A stretch of 64,000 nt of DNA from Nitrosospira multiformis (GTDB lineage Bacteria; Pseudomonadota; Gammaproteobacteria; Burkholderiales; Nitrosomonadaceae): the NCBI RefSeq assembly GCF_900111585.1, contig NZ_FOHI01000006.1:1-64000 (forward strand), given 5' to 3'. The position numbers and the translations under genes were made by a program. This document shows positions 35,768-46,201 of the stretch, piece by piece (positions within the stretch are counted from its first letter, which is position 1; each line of letters starts with the position of its first letter). A model generated the notes under the pieces. The model did no database searches and was not told where the DNA came from. It saw only the letters and a list, made by a program, of their open reading frames with translations.

Positions 35768-35790
35768 AATAGTGGAAATAGTGGACCACT
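35768..35790. repeat. 9-bp tandem repeat running into a palindrome, upstream of the rpsB promoter
   Basis: AATAGTGGA occurs twice head to tail (35768-35776 and 35777-35785). The second copy continues into the palindrome AGTGG-A-CCACT (35780-35790). It lies 32 bases upstream of the rpsB -35 box and about 190 bases ahead of the divergent YqjD-like gene, so it could bind a regulator of either. Confidence 0.4.
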
Positions 35791-35821
35791 GTATCCGTAC
35801 CCTGGCGTTACACAAGTTCAA

Positions 35822-35851
35822 TTGAGTGAATCAATTCAGGAATGGTATAAT
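35822..35851 (+). promoter_or_regulatory. Sigma-70 promoter of the rpsB-tsf operon
   Basis: TTGAGT (35822-35827) and a perfect TATAAT (35846-35851) are separated by 18 bases. Transcription would start near 35858, giving an untranslated leader of about 250 bases before the rpsB ATG. The promoter strength fits a ribosomal protein operon. Confidence 0.7.
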
Positions 35852-35857
35852 CTATAG

Positions 35858-36108
35858 TTAACTCGGTCTCGCCCAGTTTTGCAGAGTCAGGTTTGTTTGC
35901 AAGATTGCGTCCTGCTGCCATTTTTCCCGCGGGTACTGCTTCGCGCCGCTACAGTTGCTGCGGTAGCGTTGATTACTGCATGCAGATGGGACGGCCAAGT
36001 TAAACGTCAGTTCAAATTCACACATCTGCCTGTTTCGAAAAGGGTGCTCTGCATTGAAGGGGAGCGACTATGGCGGATGGAGGCTCAACCCTTAAAGGAG
36101 AAAATTTT
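35858..36108 (+). promoter_or_regulatory. 5' leader of rpsB, possible S2 autoregulation site
   Basis: The leader contains short complementary segments: CTAC (35949-35952) with GTAG (35963-35966), and GCAGATG (35982-35988) with CATCTGC (36023-36029). It ends in a strong AAAGGAG (36094-36100) nine bases before the ATG. In E. coli ribosomal protein S2 represses rpsB-tsf through the leader mRNA. Such control here is an inference from the long leader and the pairing segments. Confidence 0.35.
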
Positions 36109-36855
36109 ATGTCAGTAACGATGCGGCAAATGCTGGAGGCGGGCGTTCATTTCGGGCATCAGACCCGCTTCTGGAGTCCCAAGATGGCGCCCTATATTTT
36201 TGGTCATCGCAACAAGATACACATCATCAATCTGGAAAAAACGCTGGTGATGTACCAGGAAGCAATGAATTACGTGCGTCAGTTGGCGGCCAACAAGGGC
36301 ACGATTTTATTTGTCGGAACCAAGCGCCAGGCACGGGATATCGTGCACGAGGAAGCGATGCGCTGCGGGTCGCCCTTCGTCGACCAACGCTGGCTCGGTG
36401 GAATGCTCACCAACTTCAAGACGATCAAGCAATCCGTTAAAAGACTCCATGATATGGAAACGATGATGGAGGATGGAACGCTCGACAAGCTTTCCAAGAA
36501 AGAAGCATTGGATCTGCAGCGCGAACTGGAAAAACTCAATCGCAGTCTGGGAGGCATCAAGGACATGAAGAGCCTGCCGGATGCCATGTTCGTCATTGAT
36601 GTCGGCTATCAGAAAGGAGCGATAACCGAAGCCAGGAAGCTTGGTATTCCTATTGTCGGTATTGTGGACAGTAACCATAGTCCGGTCGGCGTGGATTATG
36701 TCATTCCCGGCAACGACGATTCCAGCCAGGCCATTCGCCTATATGCCCGCGGTGTTGCGGACGCCATCCTGGAAGGCCGGAATCAGGCCATCCAGGAAAT
36801 TGTACAAGGCGATTTCGAGGAAGCGGATGAGGCAGTAGCCGGCGAACAGGGATAA
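36109..36855 (+). CDS. rpsB: 30S ribosomal protein S2
   Basis: A 248-residue small-subunit ribosomal protein. It begins [21 protein letters not shown], the usual S2 start. It contains [44 protein letters not shown] and [10 protein letters not shown], and ends in an acidic tail. The ATG at 36109 follows AAAGGAG; an upstream in-frame ATG at 36070 would add 13 non-conserved residues. It heads the block rpsB-tsf-pyrH-frr and has its own strong promoter (35822-35851). Confidence 0.98.
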   Translation: MSVTMRQMLEAGVHFGHQTRFWSPKMAPYIFGHRNKIHIINLEKTLVMYQEAMNYVRQLAANKGTILFVGTKRQARDIVHEEAMRCGSPFVDQRWLGGMLTNFKTIKQSVKRLHDMETMMEDGTLDKLSKKEALDLQRELEKLNRSLGGIKDMKSLPDAMFVIDVGYQKGAITEARKLGIPIVGIVDSNHSPVGVDYVIPGNDDSSQAIRLYARGVADAILEGRNQAIQEIVQGDFEEADEAVAGEQG

Positions 36856-36870
36856 ATTTCGTCGGAGTGG

Positions 36871-36914
36871 GGCACGTGAATCCGTGCCGGGCGCACATCC
36901 AGCGCTTCTTTTTT
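36871..36914 (+). terminator. Hairpin and T-tract between rpsB and tsf, likely partial terminator
   Basis: GGCACG (36871-36876) pairs with CGTGCC (36883-36888). GCGC (36891-36894) can pair with GCGC (36902-36905), directly followed by TTCTTTTTT (36906-36914). The structure begins 16 bases past the rpsB stop. A leaky terminator between rpsB and tsf is known in E. coli and sets the ratio of S2 to EF-Ts; this element could do the same. Confidence 0.4.
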
Positions 36915-36934
36915 GAAAATTATCTGGAGCGAAT

Positions 36935-37843
36935 ATGGCGGAAATCACCGCACAAATGGTGAAGGAATTGCGCGAGATGACTGGTCTCGGCATGATGGAG
37001 TGTAAGAAGGCCTTAACTGAAACCAGCGGAGACATGAAAGCCGCAGAAGACCTTCTGCGGATCAAAAGTGGCGCCAAGGCGAGCAAGGCAGCCGGACGGA
37101 CTGCAGCGGAAGGGATGGTGGCGGCCCATATCGTGCGTGACGGCAAGAGCGGTGCACTGGTGGAAGTCAACTGCGAAACCGATTTTGTCGCAAGGAACGA
37201 AGACTTCATCAGCTTTGCGCACAGTCTTGCAGAATTGCTGACAACGGAAAGCATAGCGGACAACGAGGCGCTCGCAAATGCCAGGTTGTCAAACGGTGAA
37301 AGCGTGGAGGAGTTCCGGAAAGCGCTGGTAATGAAGCTGGGCGAAAATATCAGCATACGCCGTTTTGCGCGCCATCAGGTAGCCGGTTCGCAGGATCGTC
37401 TTGCTTCCTACCTGCACGGTGCAAAAATAGGCGTCATGGTCGATTATACGGGTGGCGATCAGGCCCTGGGCAAGGACCTCGCGATGCATATCGCCGCCAG
37501 CAAGCCGGTATGCGTGTCAAGCGAGCAGGTTTCTCCGGAGCTGCTGGAGCGTGAACGCCAGATATATACCGCCCAGGCAGCGGAGAGCGGGAAGCCAGCC
37601 GATATCGTTGCGCGCATGGTCGATGGCCGTATTGCCAAATATCTTGCCGAGATAACGCTTCTGGGGCAGCCGTTTGTCAAAAATCCCGATCAGACGGTGA
37701 AACAACTGCTCGCAGAAAAATCCGCCCAGGTCAACGGTTTTACCTTGTATATCGTTGGAGAAGGGATAGAAAAGAAATCTGGCGATTTTGCTGCCGAAGT
37801 CATGGCGCAAGTGGGTCAGGCCAAACAGGAAAAAGCGTCTTAG
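36935..37843 (+). CDS. tsf: Elongation factor Ts
   Basis: A 302-residue guanine-nucleotide exchange factor for EF-Tu. The N-terminal UBA-like domain ([19 protein letters not shown]) and the [10 protein letters not shown] motif that inserts into EF-Tu are intact, followed by two core subdomains ([46 protein letters not shown]). It is longer than E. coli EF-Ts (283 residues), mostly in the C-terminal half. A GGAGC precedes the ATG. It sits 79 bases after rpsB, behind a possible attenuator, and 15 bases before pyrH. Confidence 0.98.
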   Translation: MAEITAQMVKELREMTGLGMMECKKALTETSGDMKAAEDLLRIKSGAKASKAAGRTAAEGMVAAHIVRDGKSGALVEVNCETDFVARNEDFISFAHSLAELLTTESIADNEALANARLSNGESVEEFRKALVMKLGENISIRRFARHQVAGSQDRLASYLHGAKIGVMVDYTGGDQALGKDLAMHIAASKPVCVSSEQVSPELLERERQIYTAQAAESGKPADIVARMVDGRIAKYLAEITLLGQPFVKNPDQTVKQLLAEKSAQVNGFTLYIVGEGIEKKSGDFAAEVMAQVGQAKQEKAS

Positions 37844-37858
37844 CCCGCCGGATTGATT

Positions 37859-38575
37859 ATGACCATACCCGCTTATAAGCGCATCCTGCTGAAGCTCTCG
37901 GGCGAAGCTCTCATGGGTGACGATAGTTATGGCATCAACCGGGATGTAATCGAACGAATCGTGGCCGAGATAGCCGAAGTGAATCAGCTGGGTGTCGAGG
38001 TTGCGGTAGTGATAGGCGGTGGCAACATTTTCCGGGGGATGACCTCCTCCGCGGAAGGCATGGACCGGGCGACCGCGGATTATATGGGGATGCTGGCTAC
38101 TGTCATGAATGCGCTGGCGTTACAGGATGCGATGCGGCGGGCCGGGCTGGTGAGCAGGGTGCAATCCGCCCTCCGCATCGATCAGGTGGTGGAACCGTAT
38201 ATTCGGGGCAAGGCAATACGCTACCTGGAGGAGGGCAAAGTAGTCATTTTTGCCGCCGGCACCGGTAATCCATTTTTTACGACCGATACAGCGGCGGCTC
38301 TACGGGGAATGGAGATGAACGTGGATATCGTGCTCAAGGCCACCAAGGTCGATGGCGTATATACCACCGATCCCAAAATAAATCCGGATGCAGAACGCTA
38401 CCAGAGACTGTCGTTCGATACAGCCATTGCCGAGAATCTCAAGGTGATGGACGCCACGGCACTGACGTTGTGCCGCGACCAGAAGCTTCCGCTCAAAGTC
38501 TTCAGTATCTTCAAGGCGGAGGCATTGAAACGGGTAGTCATGGGTGAGGAAGAGGGTACGTTGGTGGAGGTCTGA
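37859..38575 (+). CDS. pyrH: UMP kinase PyrH
   Basis: A 238-residue amino-acid-kinase-family enzyme that phosphorylates UMP to UDP. Motifs: [13 protein letters not shown] at the start, [11 protein letters not shown] for UMP binding, [38 protein letters not shown], and [16 protein letters not shown] for ATP binding. The ATG at 37859 is preferred over a TTG two codons upstream. The position between tsf and frr is the standard order in most bacteria. Confidence 0.97.
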   Translation: MTIPAYKRILLKLSGEALMGDDSYGINRDVIERIVAEIAEVNQLGVEVAVVIGGGNIFRGMTSSAEGMDRATADYMGMLATVMNALALQDAMRRAGLVSRVQSALRIDQVVEPYIRGKAIRYLEEGKVVIFAAGTGNPFFTTDTAAALRGMEMNVDIVLKATKVDGVYTTDPKINPDAERYQRLSFDTAIAENLKVMDATALTLCRDQKLPLKVFSIFKAEALKRVVMGEEEGTLVEV

Positions 38576-38710
38576 GTGCTTTCTGGCTACCTTGGCTATC
38601 TGGCCGGACTATAGGGGGCTACAGCTTGAATTGTCGGCATCGTGCTGCGGCATGGACGCCGAAACAGGGACGTCCCGGGTTATATATCATTTACGTCATT
38701 TCTAACTACT

Positions 38711-39268
38711 ATGATTGCCGAGATAAAAAAATCCGCCGAGCAGAAAATGCAGAAAAGCCTGGAAGCATTGAAACTGGATCTGGGCAAGATACGAACCGGA
38801 CGTGCCCACACAGGTCTGCTGGATCACGTCACTGTGGATTATTACGGGAATCCCACAGCAATCAACCAAGTGGCAAACATCAACCTTGCGGATGCCCGCA
38901 CCATTACCGTGGCCCCATGGGAAAAAAAGATGCTGGGGTCGATAGAAAAAGCTATCCGCAATTCAGACCTGGGGTTGAATCCCGCGACCGTAGGCGAATT
39001 GATCCGCGTCCCCATGCCGCCGCTTACCGAGGAACGGAGGCGCGATCTCACCAAGGTGGTAAAGCATGAAGGGGAAGCGGCGCGCGTGGCAATGCGAAAC
39101 ATTCGCCGGGACGCAAATGCTCATCTCAAGGACTTGCTCAAGGAAAAGAAGATTGCCGAAGATGAAGAACGCCGGGGGCAGGATGATATCCAGAAGCTTA
39201 CCGATCGCTATATTGCAGATATAGACAAGCTCCTCCAGGCCAAAGAAGCCGAACTGATGGCCGTATAA
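38711..39268 (+). CDS. frr: Ribosome recycling factor
   Basis: A 185-residue factor, the standard length, that splits post-termination ribosomes with EF-G. It begins [21 protein letters not shown]. It has [23 protein letters not shown], the hinge region, and [20 protein letters not shown], which are characteristic. The ATG at 38711 matches the usual start; an upstream in-frame extension is non-conserved. There are 135 bases between pyrH and frr and 116 between frr and uppS, without recognisable features. Confidence 0.97.
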   Translation: MIAEIKKSAEQKMQKSLEALKLDLGKIRTGRAHTGLLDHVTVDYYGNPTAINQVANINLADARTITVAPWEKKMLGSIEKAIRNSDLGLNPATVGELIRVPMPPLTEERRRDLTKVVKHEGEAARVAMRNIRRDANAHLKDLLKEKKIAEDEERRGQDDIQKLTDRYIADIDKLLQAKEAELMAV

Positions 39269-39384
39269 ATGGAGTAATATTGCGGGAAATGAAAGCATAT
39301 GTTTCCGCTTGCCTGTTCTGGAATAGCCGGACCCTGAAATAAAAATACCTTTGATTTCAATTTTGAATCTCAACCGTATTCTCC

Positions 39385-40182
39385 ATGCCAGCCATCATCA
39401 GTTCGACCCGGGAAATACCTGAAACTGGGGAAGTTCCCCAGCACGTCGCCATTATCATGGATGGCAATGGACGTTGGGCAAAAAACCGGTTCATGCCGCG
39501 CATGGCAGGCCACAAGCGTGGGGTGGAGACAGTACGCTCCGCAATCCGGGCCTGCATGGAGCGAGGTGTCAAATACTTGACATTATTTGCCTTCAGCAGC
39601 GAAAACTGGCGCAGGCCACCTGAAGAAGTCGCGTTCCTGATGCAGTTGTTCATAAGCGTGCTGGAGCAGGAGGTATCCAAGTTGCATGAGAACGGTATCC
39701 GTTTCAAGGTAATCGGAGATCTATCGAAATTCGAACCGAAGATAGTCGACTTCATACGCAACGGCGAAGCGCTCACGGCTGCCAATGAACGCTTTACGCT
39801 TACTATCGCGGCCAATTACGGCGGGCGGTGGGATATCATGCAAGCTGTTCGAAAAATGCTCGCCGAATGCCCTCATCTGGCGACCACTTTCGATGAAAAA
39901 GACCTGATGCAGTATTTTGCCCTCAACCATGCGCCGGAACCCGATCTATTCATTCGTACGGGAGGCGAAAAGCGCATCAGCAACTTCCTTCTCTGGCAAC
40001 TGGCATACACCGAACTCTATTTTACCGACACGTTGTGGCCGGATTTTGATGCGCGCGCCCTGGATCTCGCCATCCAGTCCTATCAGCAACGCGAGCGCCG
40101 ATTTGGACGAACCAGCGAGCAGCTTCAGGCAGCGTCATCCTTGCGTGGAGGCAGAGAAGTCGCCGTGAAAGCGACGGCATAG
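39385..40182 (+). CDS. uppS: Undecaprenyl diphosphate synthase UppS
   Basis: A 265-residue cis-prenyltransferase that extends farnesyl diphosphate with isopentenyl units to C55-PP, the lipid carrier for peptidoglycan and O-antigen. Motifs: [11 protein letters not shown] with the catalytic aspartate, [27 protein letters not shown], and [27 protein letters not shown]. The product also serves the WbpL-like enzyme at 2707-3699. About 20 C-terminal residues beyond RRFGRT are not conserved. Confidence 0.97.
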   Translation: MPAIISSTREIPETGEVPQHVAIIMDGNGRWAKNRFMPRMAGHKRGVETVRSAIRACMERGVKYLTLFAFSSENWRRPPEEVAFLMQLFISVLEQEVSKLHENGIRFKVIGDLSKFEPKIVDFIRNGEALTAANERFTLTIAANYGGRWDIMQAVRKMLAECPHLATTFDEKDLMQYFALNHAPEPDLFIRTGGEKRISNFLLWQLAYTELYFTDTLWPDFDARALDLAIQSYQQRERRFGRTSEQLQAASSLRGGREVAVKATA

Positions 40183-40226
40183 CTTCCACACGTTCCGATC
40201 CGTGCTTTTTACTGATCGTCTCAACT

Positions 40227-41039
40227 ATGCTCCGGGCACGGATTCTTACCGCCGTCATTATGCTATCCGTCTTTCTGGCGGCGTTATTCTATCTATCTTC
40301 CATCTTCTGGATGGCGCTACTGCTTGCGCTGACAACCGCCGGCTCGCTGGAATGGACCCGGCTTGCCAGGTTCTCTCTCAACCATACCATCGCTTACCTT
40401 TTATTAACGGTACTGCTGGCAAGCGAGCTCCTGTATGGATTGAGCGACGCAGTTGCTGTTGATCCCTATACGCCCTCATTTCTGGGGGTTTACGTTGCAT
40501 CGCTGATATTCTGGATCTTCGGCGCGACGATTTTCCTGAAATCGAAGCGTCCTGTCGGGAGTGCCGTCCTGCTGGCGTTTATCGGCTGGCTGGTACTGTT
40601 GCCGACCTGTCTTGCGTTATACCAGCTGCGCGCAATCGATCCGCTCCTCCTGCTCGGTTTCATGGGCACCATTTGGCTATCCGATACAGCCGCGTATTTT
40701 TCCGGACGCACCTGGGGAAAAAACAAGCTCGCGCCGAGCATCAGTCCCGGCAAAACCTGGGAGGGGGTGGCTGGAGCCCTTGTTGCGGTACTGGTTTATG
40801 CGCTTATCTGGAGCTACAGCGAGGACGCGATTCCTGCCACGTTATTGATCCCGCTGCTGCTGCTTCTTGCCGCGCTGGGAATCGTGGGCGATTTATTTGA
40901 ATCGCTGATGAAGCGTCACGCCGGACTCAAGGACAGCGGCACTATTTTGCCTGGCCACGGTGGTATACTTGACAGGATCGATGCACTGACTTCAACTCTG
41001 CCCATTGCGGCTCTGGCACTTCTCCTGCTACATACCTGA
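40227..41039 (+). CDS. cdsA: Phosphatidate cytidylyltransferase CdsA
   Basis: A 270-residue polytopic membrane enzyme that makes CDP-diacylglycerol from phosphatidic acid and CTP, the branch point of phospholipid synthesis. About eight hydrophobic segments precede the C-terminal signature [29 protein letters not shown], which carries the metal-binding aspartates. [11 protein letters not shown] is the other conserved loop. The stop is two bases from the dxr ATG, indicating co-translation. Confidence 0.96.
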   Translation: MLRARILTAVIMLSVFLAALFYLSSIFWMALLLALTTAGSLEWTRLARFSLNHTIAYLLLTVLLASELLYGLSDAVAVDPYTPSFLGVYVASLIFWIFGATIFLKSKRPVGSAVLLAFIGWLVLLPTCLALYQLRAIDPLLLLGFMGTIWLSDTAAYFSGRTWGKNKLAPSISPGKTWEGVAGALVAVLVYALIWSYSEDAIPATLLIPLLLLLAALGIVGDLFESLMKRHAGLKDSGTILPGHGGILDRIDALTSTLPIAALALLLLHT

Positions 41040-41041
41040 TC

Positions 41042-42229
41042 ATGATCGCTGTTCGTCATCTCACCATTCTGGGTTCCACAGGAAGCATCGGCGTAAGCAC
41101 GCTGGATGTAGTGGCGCGTCACCCCGACCGCTTTCGCGTCGTAGCCCTTACCGCGAACAAGGGCGTCCAGAAAATTCTGGAACAATGCCGGCGTTTTGAG
41201 CCGCGCTATGCGGTGCTGCTGGATGAGGCCAGTGCGGAACGGCTGCAGATGGAAATTCGCGAGGCTGGCCTTGCCACTGAAGTGCTTTGGGGGGTGGATT
41301 CGCTGGAAAAGGTCGCTTCGCTGCCGGAGGTTGATACAGTGATGGCAGCGATCGTGGGCGCGGCCGGGATACGTCCGACATTTGCAGCGGCTGCGACCGG
41401 CAAGCGGGTATTGCTTGCCAACAAGGAAACAATGGTGATGGCCGGGCGCATATTCACGGACGTGGTCAAGGAAAATCACGCCACGCTGCTCCCGATCGAT
41501 AGCGAACATAACGCCATTTTCCAGTCCCTGCCGCAGCACTTTAGCGGCGATCTGCGCGCGGTGGGGGTGCGTCGCATTCTGCTGACCGCATCAGGCGGGC
41601 CTTTTCGCCAGATGCCGCTGGCCGCACTGGAAAATGTAACCCCCGGGCAGGCGTGTGCTCATCCCAATTGGGTAATGGGGCAGAAGATTTCGGTCGATTC
41701 CGCTACCATGATGAACAAGGGGCTCGAAGTCATCGAAGCGCACTGGTTGTTCGAAGCCTCGCCCGAGCAAATAGAGGTCGTCGTTCACCCGCAGAGTATC
41801 ATTCATTCCATGGTCGAGTATGTGGATGGCTCGGTATTGGCACAACTCGGCAATCCTGATATGCGTACTCCCATTGCCCATGCCCTCGGTTTCCCTGAAC
41901 GGATCGAGACTGGAGTCAACCCCCTGGATATGTTCAAGGTCGCCCGGCTGGATTTCGAGGCCCCCGATTTTGAACGCTTTCCCTGCCTGCGGCTGGCATA
42001 TCAGGCACTGGCAAGCGGGGGAAGCGCGCCGGCTGTGCTGAACGCCGCCAATGAAGTGGCGGTGGATTCCTTTCTCAGAGGTCTAATGCCATTCACGTCC
42101 ATTCCCGCCATGATCGAGGATGTCATGCAGACAATTGGCCGCAGGGACATCGCGACTCTGGATGATGTGCTGGCGGCAGACGGCATGGCGCGCGAAGCGG
42201 CCCAAGAATGGCTGACGTGCCTCGCGTAA
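41042..42229 (+). CDS. dxr: 1-deoxy-D-xylulose 5-phosphate reductoisomerase
   Basis: A 395-residue NADPH-dependent enzyme converting DXP to MEP in the non-mevalonate isoprenoid pathway. Motifs: [12 protein letters not shown] for [27 protein letters not shown] with the metal-binding acids, [35 protein letters not shown] and [16 protein letters not shown]. It supplies precursors for UppS two genes upstream. Confidence 0.97.
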   Translation: MIAVRHLTILGSTGSIGVSTLDVVARHPDRFRVVALTANKGVQKILEQCRRFEPRYAVLLDEASAERLQMEIREAGLATEVLWGVDSLEKVASLPEVDTVMAAIVGAAGIRPTFAAAATGKRVLLANKETMVMAGRIFTDVVKENHATLLPIDSEHNAIFQSLPQHFSGDLRAVGVRRILLTASGGPFRQMPLAALENVTPGQACAHPNWVMGQKISVDSATMMNKGLEVIEAHWLFEASPEQIEVVVHPQSIIHSMVEYVDGSVLAQLGNPDMRTPIAHALGFPERIETGVNPLDMFKVARLDFEAPDFERFPCLRLAYQALASGGSAPAVLNAANEVAVDSFLRGLMPFTSIPAMIEDVMQTIGRRDIATLDDVLAADGMAREAAQEWLTCLA

Positions 42230-42533
42230 AGTGTCACAATCATCGGGCTTTCCGGCAGGTCGGACAACGGTTTATCCACCCGTTCTAAGGAAAGCTTCTC
42301 ATTCATCCGGGAGCCGGACAGTTGGCTGGTTCCGTTAGCGCTTATGCGGGCACTATGGCAGATGTGAGCCCGCGGGGCGGCGGATTCGTTTGGGGGGTCA
42401 GCTCTACTAGTTTCGCCGCTTGCGCAAGCCCCATCAGTCCCAATTGCGGCTTCCATTTCATCCATGCGAAGATGGAAGACTTCTTTTATTTCCCCGTATC
42501 AGAGAGTCTGCCGGAACGCAGACCTGTAGAGGC
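42230..42533 (+). other. Intergenic region between dxr and rseP
   Basis: These 304 bases are unusually long for this operon. A plus-strand frame of 71 codons (42322-42537) runs through but has no family resemblance or clear start signal, and it overlaps the rseP start. I see no convincing promoter, repeat or RNA gene. AGAGGC just before 42534 may serve as the rseP ribosome binding site. Confidence 0.5.
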
Positions 42534-43901
42534 ATGACATTCCTTTTCACAATTGCTGCTTTCGTCGTTGCTCTCGGCTTGCTGATCGTGTTTCATGAAT
42601 TCGGCCATTACCTCGTCGCTCGCTGGTGTGGAGTAAAAGTATTGCGTTTCTCCATTGGTTTCGGTCACCCGTTGCTGCGGAAGCAGGTAGGAAAAGACCA
42701 GACCGAATGGGTTATTGCCGCCTTTCCTCTTGGCGGCTATGTGAAGATGCTCGATGAACGTGAAGGAACGGTTGCGCCGGAGGAGTTGCCACGCTCATTC
42801 AACCGCCAGCCGGTTTTGCAGCGATTTGCTATCGTCGCCGCGGGGCCGGTCGCGAATTTTCTGCTGGCGATCGTCCTTTACTGGCTGTTGTTCATGCTGG
42901 GCATCAATGCGATGAAGCCTGTTCTCGGGCCTGTTGCTCCCGCAACCCCGGCAGCATTTGCCGGCTTGGAGAAGGGTGACATTCTGAGGCGAATCGAGGG
43001 CGAGCCGGTCGAAACCTGGCAGGATGCGCGCTGGCTGCTATTGTCCCATGCCGTGGAACGGCCTCCTTCACTTGCCGTAGAGGTGACTGACATCCATGGT
43101 CAGAGCGGGCTGCGGAGGCTGGATTTGAGCAACATCCAGGCGGATGATCTGGACGGGGAGTTTTTAAAGAAAATCGGCCTCAGCAGTTATCAGCCCGAGG
43201 TTAAACCCGTCATTTCGCAGGTGATACCCGATAGTGCCGGAAGCCGCGCCGGGTTGCTGCCGGGCGATGAAATCCTGGCAGTAAACGGGCGGAAAATTTC
43301 CCTGTGGCAAGACCTGGTGCAACAGGTGCGAGACCGGCCGGGATCATCGTTCATGCTGGAAATCCAGCGTGACGGTGCTGTGATCGACAAGGAGGTTGTT
43401 CCCGACAGCGTCACGGAGAATGGAGAAAAAATCGGGAAAATTGGAATTGCGCCGCGGATTGATTCCGATGAGATCGAAAAGCTGTTGATCGAAGTGCGCT
43501 ATCCCTTGGGCACCGCTTTTACCAAGGCGGTAAACAAAACCTGGGAAACTTCGAAGTTCACCTTGCAAATGTTCGGAAAAATGCTGGCAGGTGAGGTGTC
43601 CTGGAAGAATGTAAGTGGCCCCATCACTATTGCCGACTATGCAGGAAAATCTGCCCAGATGGGTCTTTCGCCTTATCTGGGTTTTCTCGCCCTGATCAGT
43701 GTCAGTTTGGGAGTATTGAACCTGCTGCCCATTCCCGTATTGGATGGAGGGCATTTAATGTATTATGTCATCGAAATCGTCAAGGGCAGTCCGCTCTCCG
43801 CGAAAGCGATGGAAATCGGTCAGCAGGTGGGGATGGCACTCTTGTTTGCCCTGATGGCTTTTGCCATTTATAACGACATAAACCGCCTCATCCCCGGTTA
43901 A
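42534..43901 (+). CDS. rseP: Site-2 intramembrane protease RseP
   Basis: A 455-residue zinc metalloprotease that cleaves anti-sigma factor RseA and signal-peptide remnants in the inner membrane. The HEFGH zinc site is at residues 21-25 in the first helix. Two PDZ domains follow (about 110-200 and 210-300: PDSAGSRAGLLPGDEILAVNG). The third motif LNLLPIPVLDGGHL lies near the C-terminus with the last helices. The ATG at 42534 puts the first helix directly at the N-terminus. Four bases separate its stop and the bamA ATG. Confidence 0.96.
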   Translation: MTFLFTIAAFVVALGLLIVFHEFGHYLVARWCGVKVLRFSIGFGHPLLRKQVGKDQTEWVIAAFPLGGYVKMLDEREGTVAPEELPRSFNRQPVLQRFAIVAAGPVANFLLAIVLYWLLFMLGINAMKPVLGPVAPATPAAFAGLEKGDILRRIEGEPVETWQDARWLLLSHAVERPPSLAVEVTDIHGQSGLRRLDLSNIQADDLDGEFLKKIGLSSYQPEVKPVISQVIPDSAGSRAGLLPGDEILAVNGRKISLWQDLVQQVRDRPGSSFMLEIQRDGAVIDKEVVPDSVTENGEKIGKIGIAPRIDSDEIEKLLIEVRYPLGTAFTKAVNKTWETSKFTLQMFGKMLAGEVSWKNVSGPITIADYAGKSAQMGLSPYLGFLALISVSLGVLNLLPIPVLDGGHLMYYVIEIVKGSPLSAKAMEIGQQVGMALLFALMAFAIYNDINRLIPG

Positions 43902-43904
43902 AGC

Positions 43905-46187
43905 ATGAAAGTCAGGTATCTGGTCGCGCTTGTTTCTGCTTTGTGCGCTTCGGCTTCATGGGCACGCGAGCCCTTCGAAGTCAAGGACATCCGGGTGGAA
44001 GGCATACAGCGCACCGAGGCCGGAACCGTGTTCAGTTACCTGCCGGTGAAGGTCGGGGATGTGCTCGACGATGAAAAGGCTGCGGCGGCGATCAAGGCAC
44101 TTTATGCCACCGGTTTTTTCAAGGATGTGCGGCTCGAATCCGAGAACGGTGTCCTGATCGTGGTGATAGAGGAGCGGCCGGCGATTGCTCAGATCACCAT
44201 TGTCGGCGCCAAGGAGTTTGAGAAAGACAAGCTCAAGGAGGGACTGAAACAGGCAGGCCTGGCGGAATCCCGCATTTTCGATCGCTCGACGCTGGAAAAG
44301 GCCGAACAGGAACTCAAGCAGCAATATATGGCGCGCGGCAAATATGCCGTAAAAATCACCACAACCACAACCCCGCTTGAACGAAACCGGGTGGGCATTA
44401 CCTTCCATGTGGACGAAGGTAGAACCGCCAAGATTCGCAAGATCAATATCGTTGGAAATAAAGCTTTCAAGGAAAAGGATCTGTTGAGTGCATTCTCGCT
44501 GCGGACTCCTGGCCTTTTGACATGGCTCACCAAGGAAGACCAGTATTCCAAGCAGAAGCTCGGCGGCGATCTCGAATCGCTCCGTTCCTATTACCTGAAT
44601 CGCGGCTACCTCGAATTCAGCATAGAATCGACGCAGGTATCGATCACACCCGACATGCAGGATATTTACATTACGGTAAATATCGTCGAGGGCCCCAAAT
44701 ATGATGTTTCCGAAATCAAGCTTGCCGGTGAACTGCTGGTTCCGGAAGAGGAACTGCGCAAGCTCATACAACTCTCGGCGGGAGATACGTTTTCCCGCGA
44801 GAAACTGACGGAGTCCATCAAGCTCATCACCGACCGGCTCGGCGATGACGGCTACGCATTCGCCAATGTCAACGCCTCTCCCCAACTGGATAAGGAAAAG
44901 CAGCAGGTGGCGTTCACCTTTTTTATCGATCCCGGCCGTCGCGTCTATGTCAGACGCATCAATATTACTGGTAACTCCCGAACCCGGGATGAAGTGATAC
45001 GGCGGGAAATGCGCCAGTTCGAGGGGGGCTGGTATTCAACCAGCAAGATAAACCGCTCCAAGACGCGGGTCGACAGATTGAATTACTTTACCGCCGTCAA
45101 TGTAGAAACCCCGGCGGTTCCCGGTACCACGGACCAGATCGATGTGAATGTCGAAGTCAAGGAAAAGCCGACGGGCGCCGTCATGTTCGGTGCGGGCTAT
45201 TCCAACATGGAAGGACTGATACTGAGCGGGTCTGTTGCGCAGGACAACATATTCGGTACCGGCAAGTTCGTCAATCTCATGGTGAATACCGGTAGCGTCA
45301 ACAAGACCTATTCATTGTCCTATACCGACCCCTATTTCACCAAGGATGGTGTCACGGCAGGACTCGATCTCTATAAGCGGGTGCTCAACACGCGTACCCT
45401 GTCCTCCGTGATGAACTTCAATACCGACACGCTGGGTGCAGGTCTGCGTTTCGGCATTCCCATCAACGAAAATGACAGCATCATGGGGGGGCTGGGAGCG
45501 GAACAAACCACGATCGATCTTGGGCCTGACAGCCCCCAGCGTAATATCGATTTCGTGAACAAATTCGGGCGGACCACGATCAACATACCTGCAACGCTCA
45601 GCTGGAGGCGGGATGGCCGTGACAGTGCAATCTGGACAACTTCAGGAACCACGCAGCGCGTGTTCGCCGAGGTGGGCCTGCCGGGAGGAGACCTCACTTA
45701 TTACAAATTGAGTTATGACCTTCGCTGGTATTTTCCCATCACCGAGATATTTACGCTGATGTTGAATGGAGAACTCGGATATGGGGAGGGCTATTCCGGT
45801 AAAGAGCTTCCCTTTTTCAAGAATTTCTTCGCGGGCGGCAATACCTCCGTGCGGGGTTACAACATCAGTTCGCTTGGTCCCAGGGACGCAACCAACAGAA
45901 CCTTGGGAGGCAACAAACGTGCGGTAGGTAATATCGAGGTTCTGTTTCCGATGCCCGGCATGAGGAATGACCGCACGGTACGCCTGAGCGCGTTTCTGGA
46001 TGGCGGCACGGTCTGGGGGCCTGGCGGGGTAAGGCCGGAGCAGGAGGGCTTGCGCTATTCTGCCGGTGTCGCCGTTACCTGGATATCCCCTATGGGACCG
46101 CTCAAAATCAGCGTGGCCCAGCCCTTGAACAGCCAGCCCGGCGACAATATACAGCGTTTTCAGTTTCAGTTTGGGCAACAATTCTAG
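43905..46187 (+). CDS. bamA: Outer-membrane assembly factor BamA
   Basis: A 760-residue Omp85 protein that folds beta-barrels into the outer membrane. A signal peptide ends at ASWA. Five POTRA domains span about residues 25-420 (EVKDIRVEGIQRTEAGTVF, ITIVGAKEFEKDKL, IRKINIVGNKAFKEKDLL, VSEIKLAGELLVPEEEL, VYVRRINITGNSRTRDEVI). The 16-strand barrel follows with the lid-loop motif SVRGYNISSLG and ends in an aromatic residue (FQFGQQF). It is preceded by rseP and followed by skp, the standard order. Confidence 0.97.
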   Translation: MKVRYLVALVSALCASASWAREPFEVKDIRVEGIQRTEAGTVFSYLPVKVGDVLDDEKAAAAIKALYATGFFKDVRLESENGVLIVVIEERPAIAQITIVGAKEFEKDKLKEGLKQAGLAESRIFDRSTLEKAEQELKQQYMARGKYAVKITTTTTPLERNRVGITFHVDEGRTAKIRKINIVGNKAFKEKDLLSAFSLRTPGLLTWLTKEDQYSKQKLGGDLESLRSYYLNRGYLEFSIESTQVSITPDMQDIYITVNIVEGPKYDVSEIKLAGELLVPEEELRKLIQLSAGDTFSREKLTESIKLITDRLGDDGYAFANVNASPQLDKEKQQVAFTFFIDPGRRVYVRRINITGNSRTRDEVIRREMRQFEGGWYSTSKINRSKTRVDRLNYFTAVNVETPAVPGTTDQIDVNVEVKEKPTGAVMFGAGYSNMEGLILSGSVAQDNIFGTGKFVNLMVNTGSVNKTYSLSYTDPYFTKDGVTAGLDLYKRVLNTRTLSSVMNFNTDTLGAGLRFGIPINENDSIMGGLGAEQTTIDLGPDSPQRNIDFVNKFGRTTINIPATLSWRRDGRDSAIWTTSGTTQRVFAEVGLPGGDLTYYKLSYDLRWYFPITEIFTLMLNGELGYGEGYSGKELPFFKNFFAGGNTSVRGYNISSLGPRDATNRTLGGNKRAVGNIEVLFPMPGMRNDRTVRLSAFLDGGTVWGPGGVRPEQEGLRYSAGVAVTWISPMGPLKISVAQPLNSQPGDNIQRFQFQFGQQF

Positions 46188-46201
46188 ATCCGGAGATAAA
46201 A

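Noticed and set aside
42322-42537. A 71-codon frame between dxr and rseP.
   Set aside because: It overlaps the rseP start, has no clear ribosome binding site and resembles nothing known.
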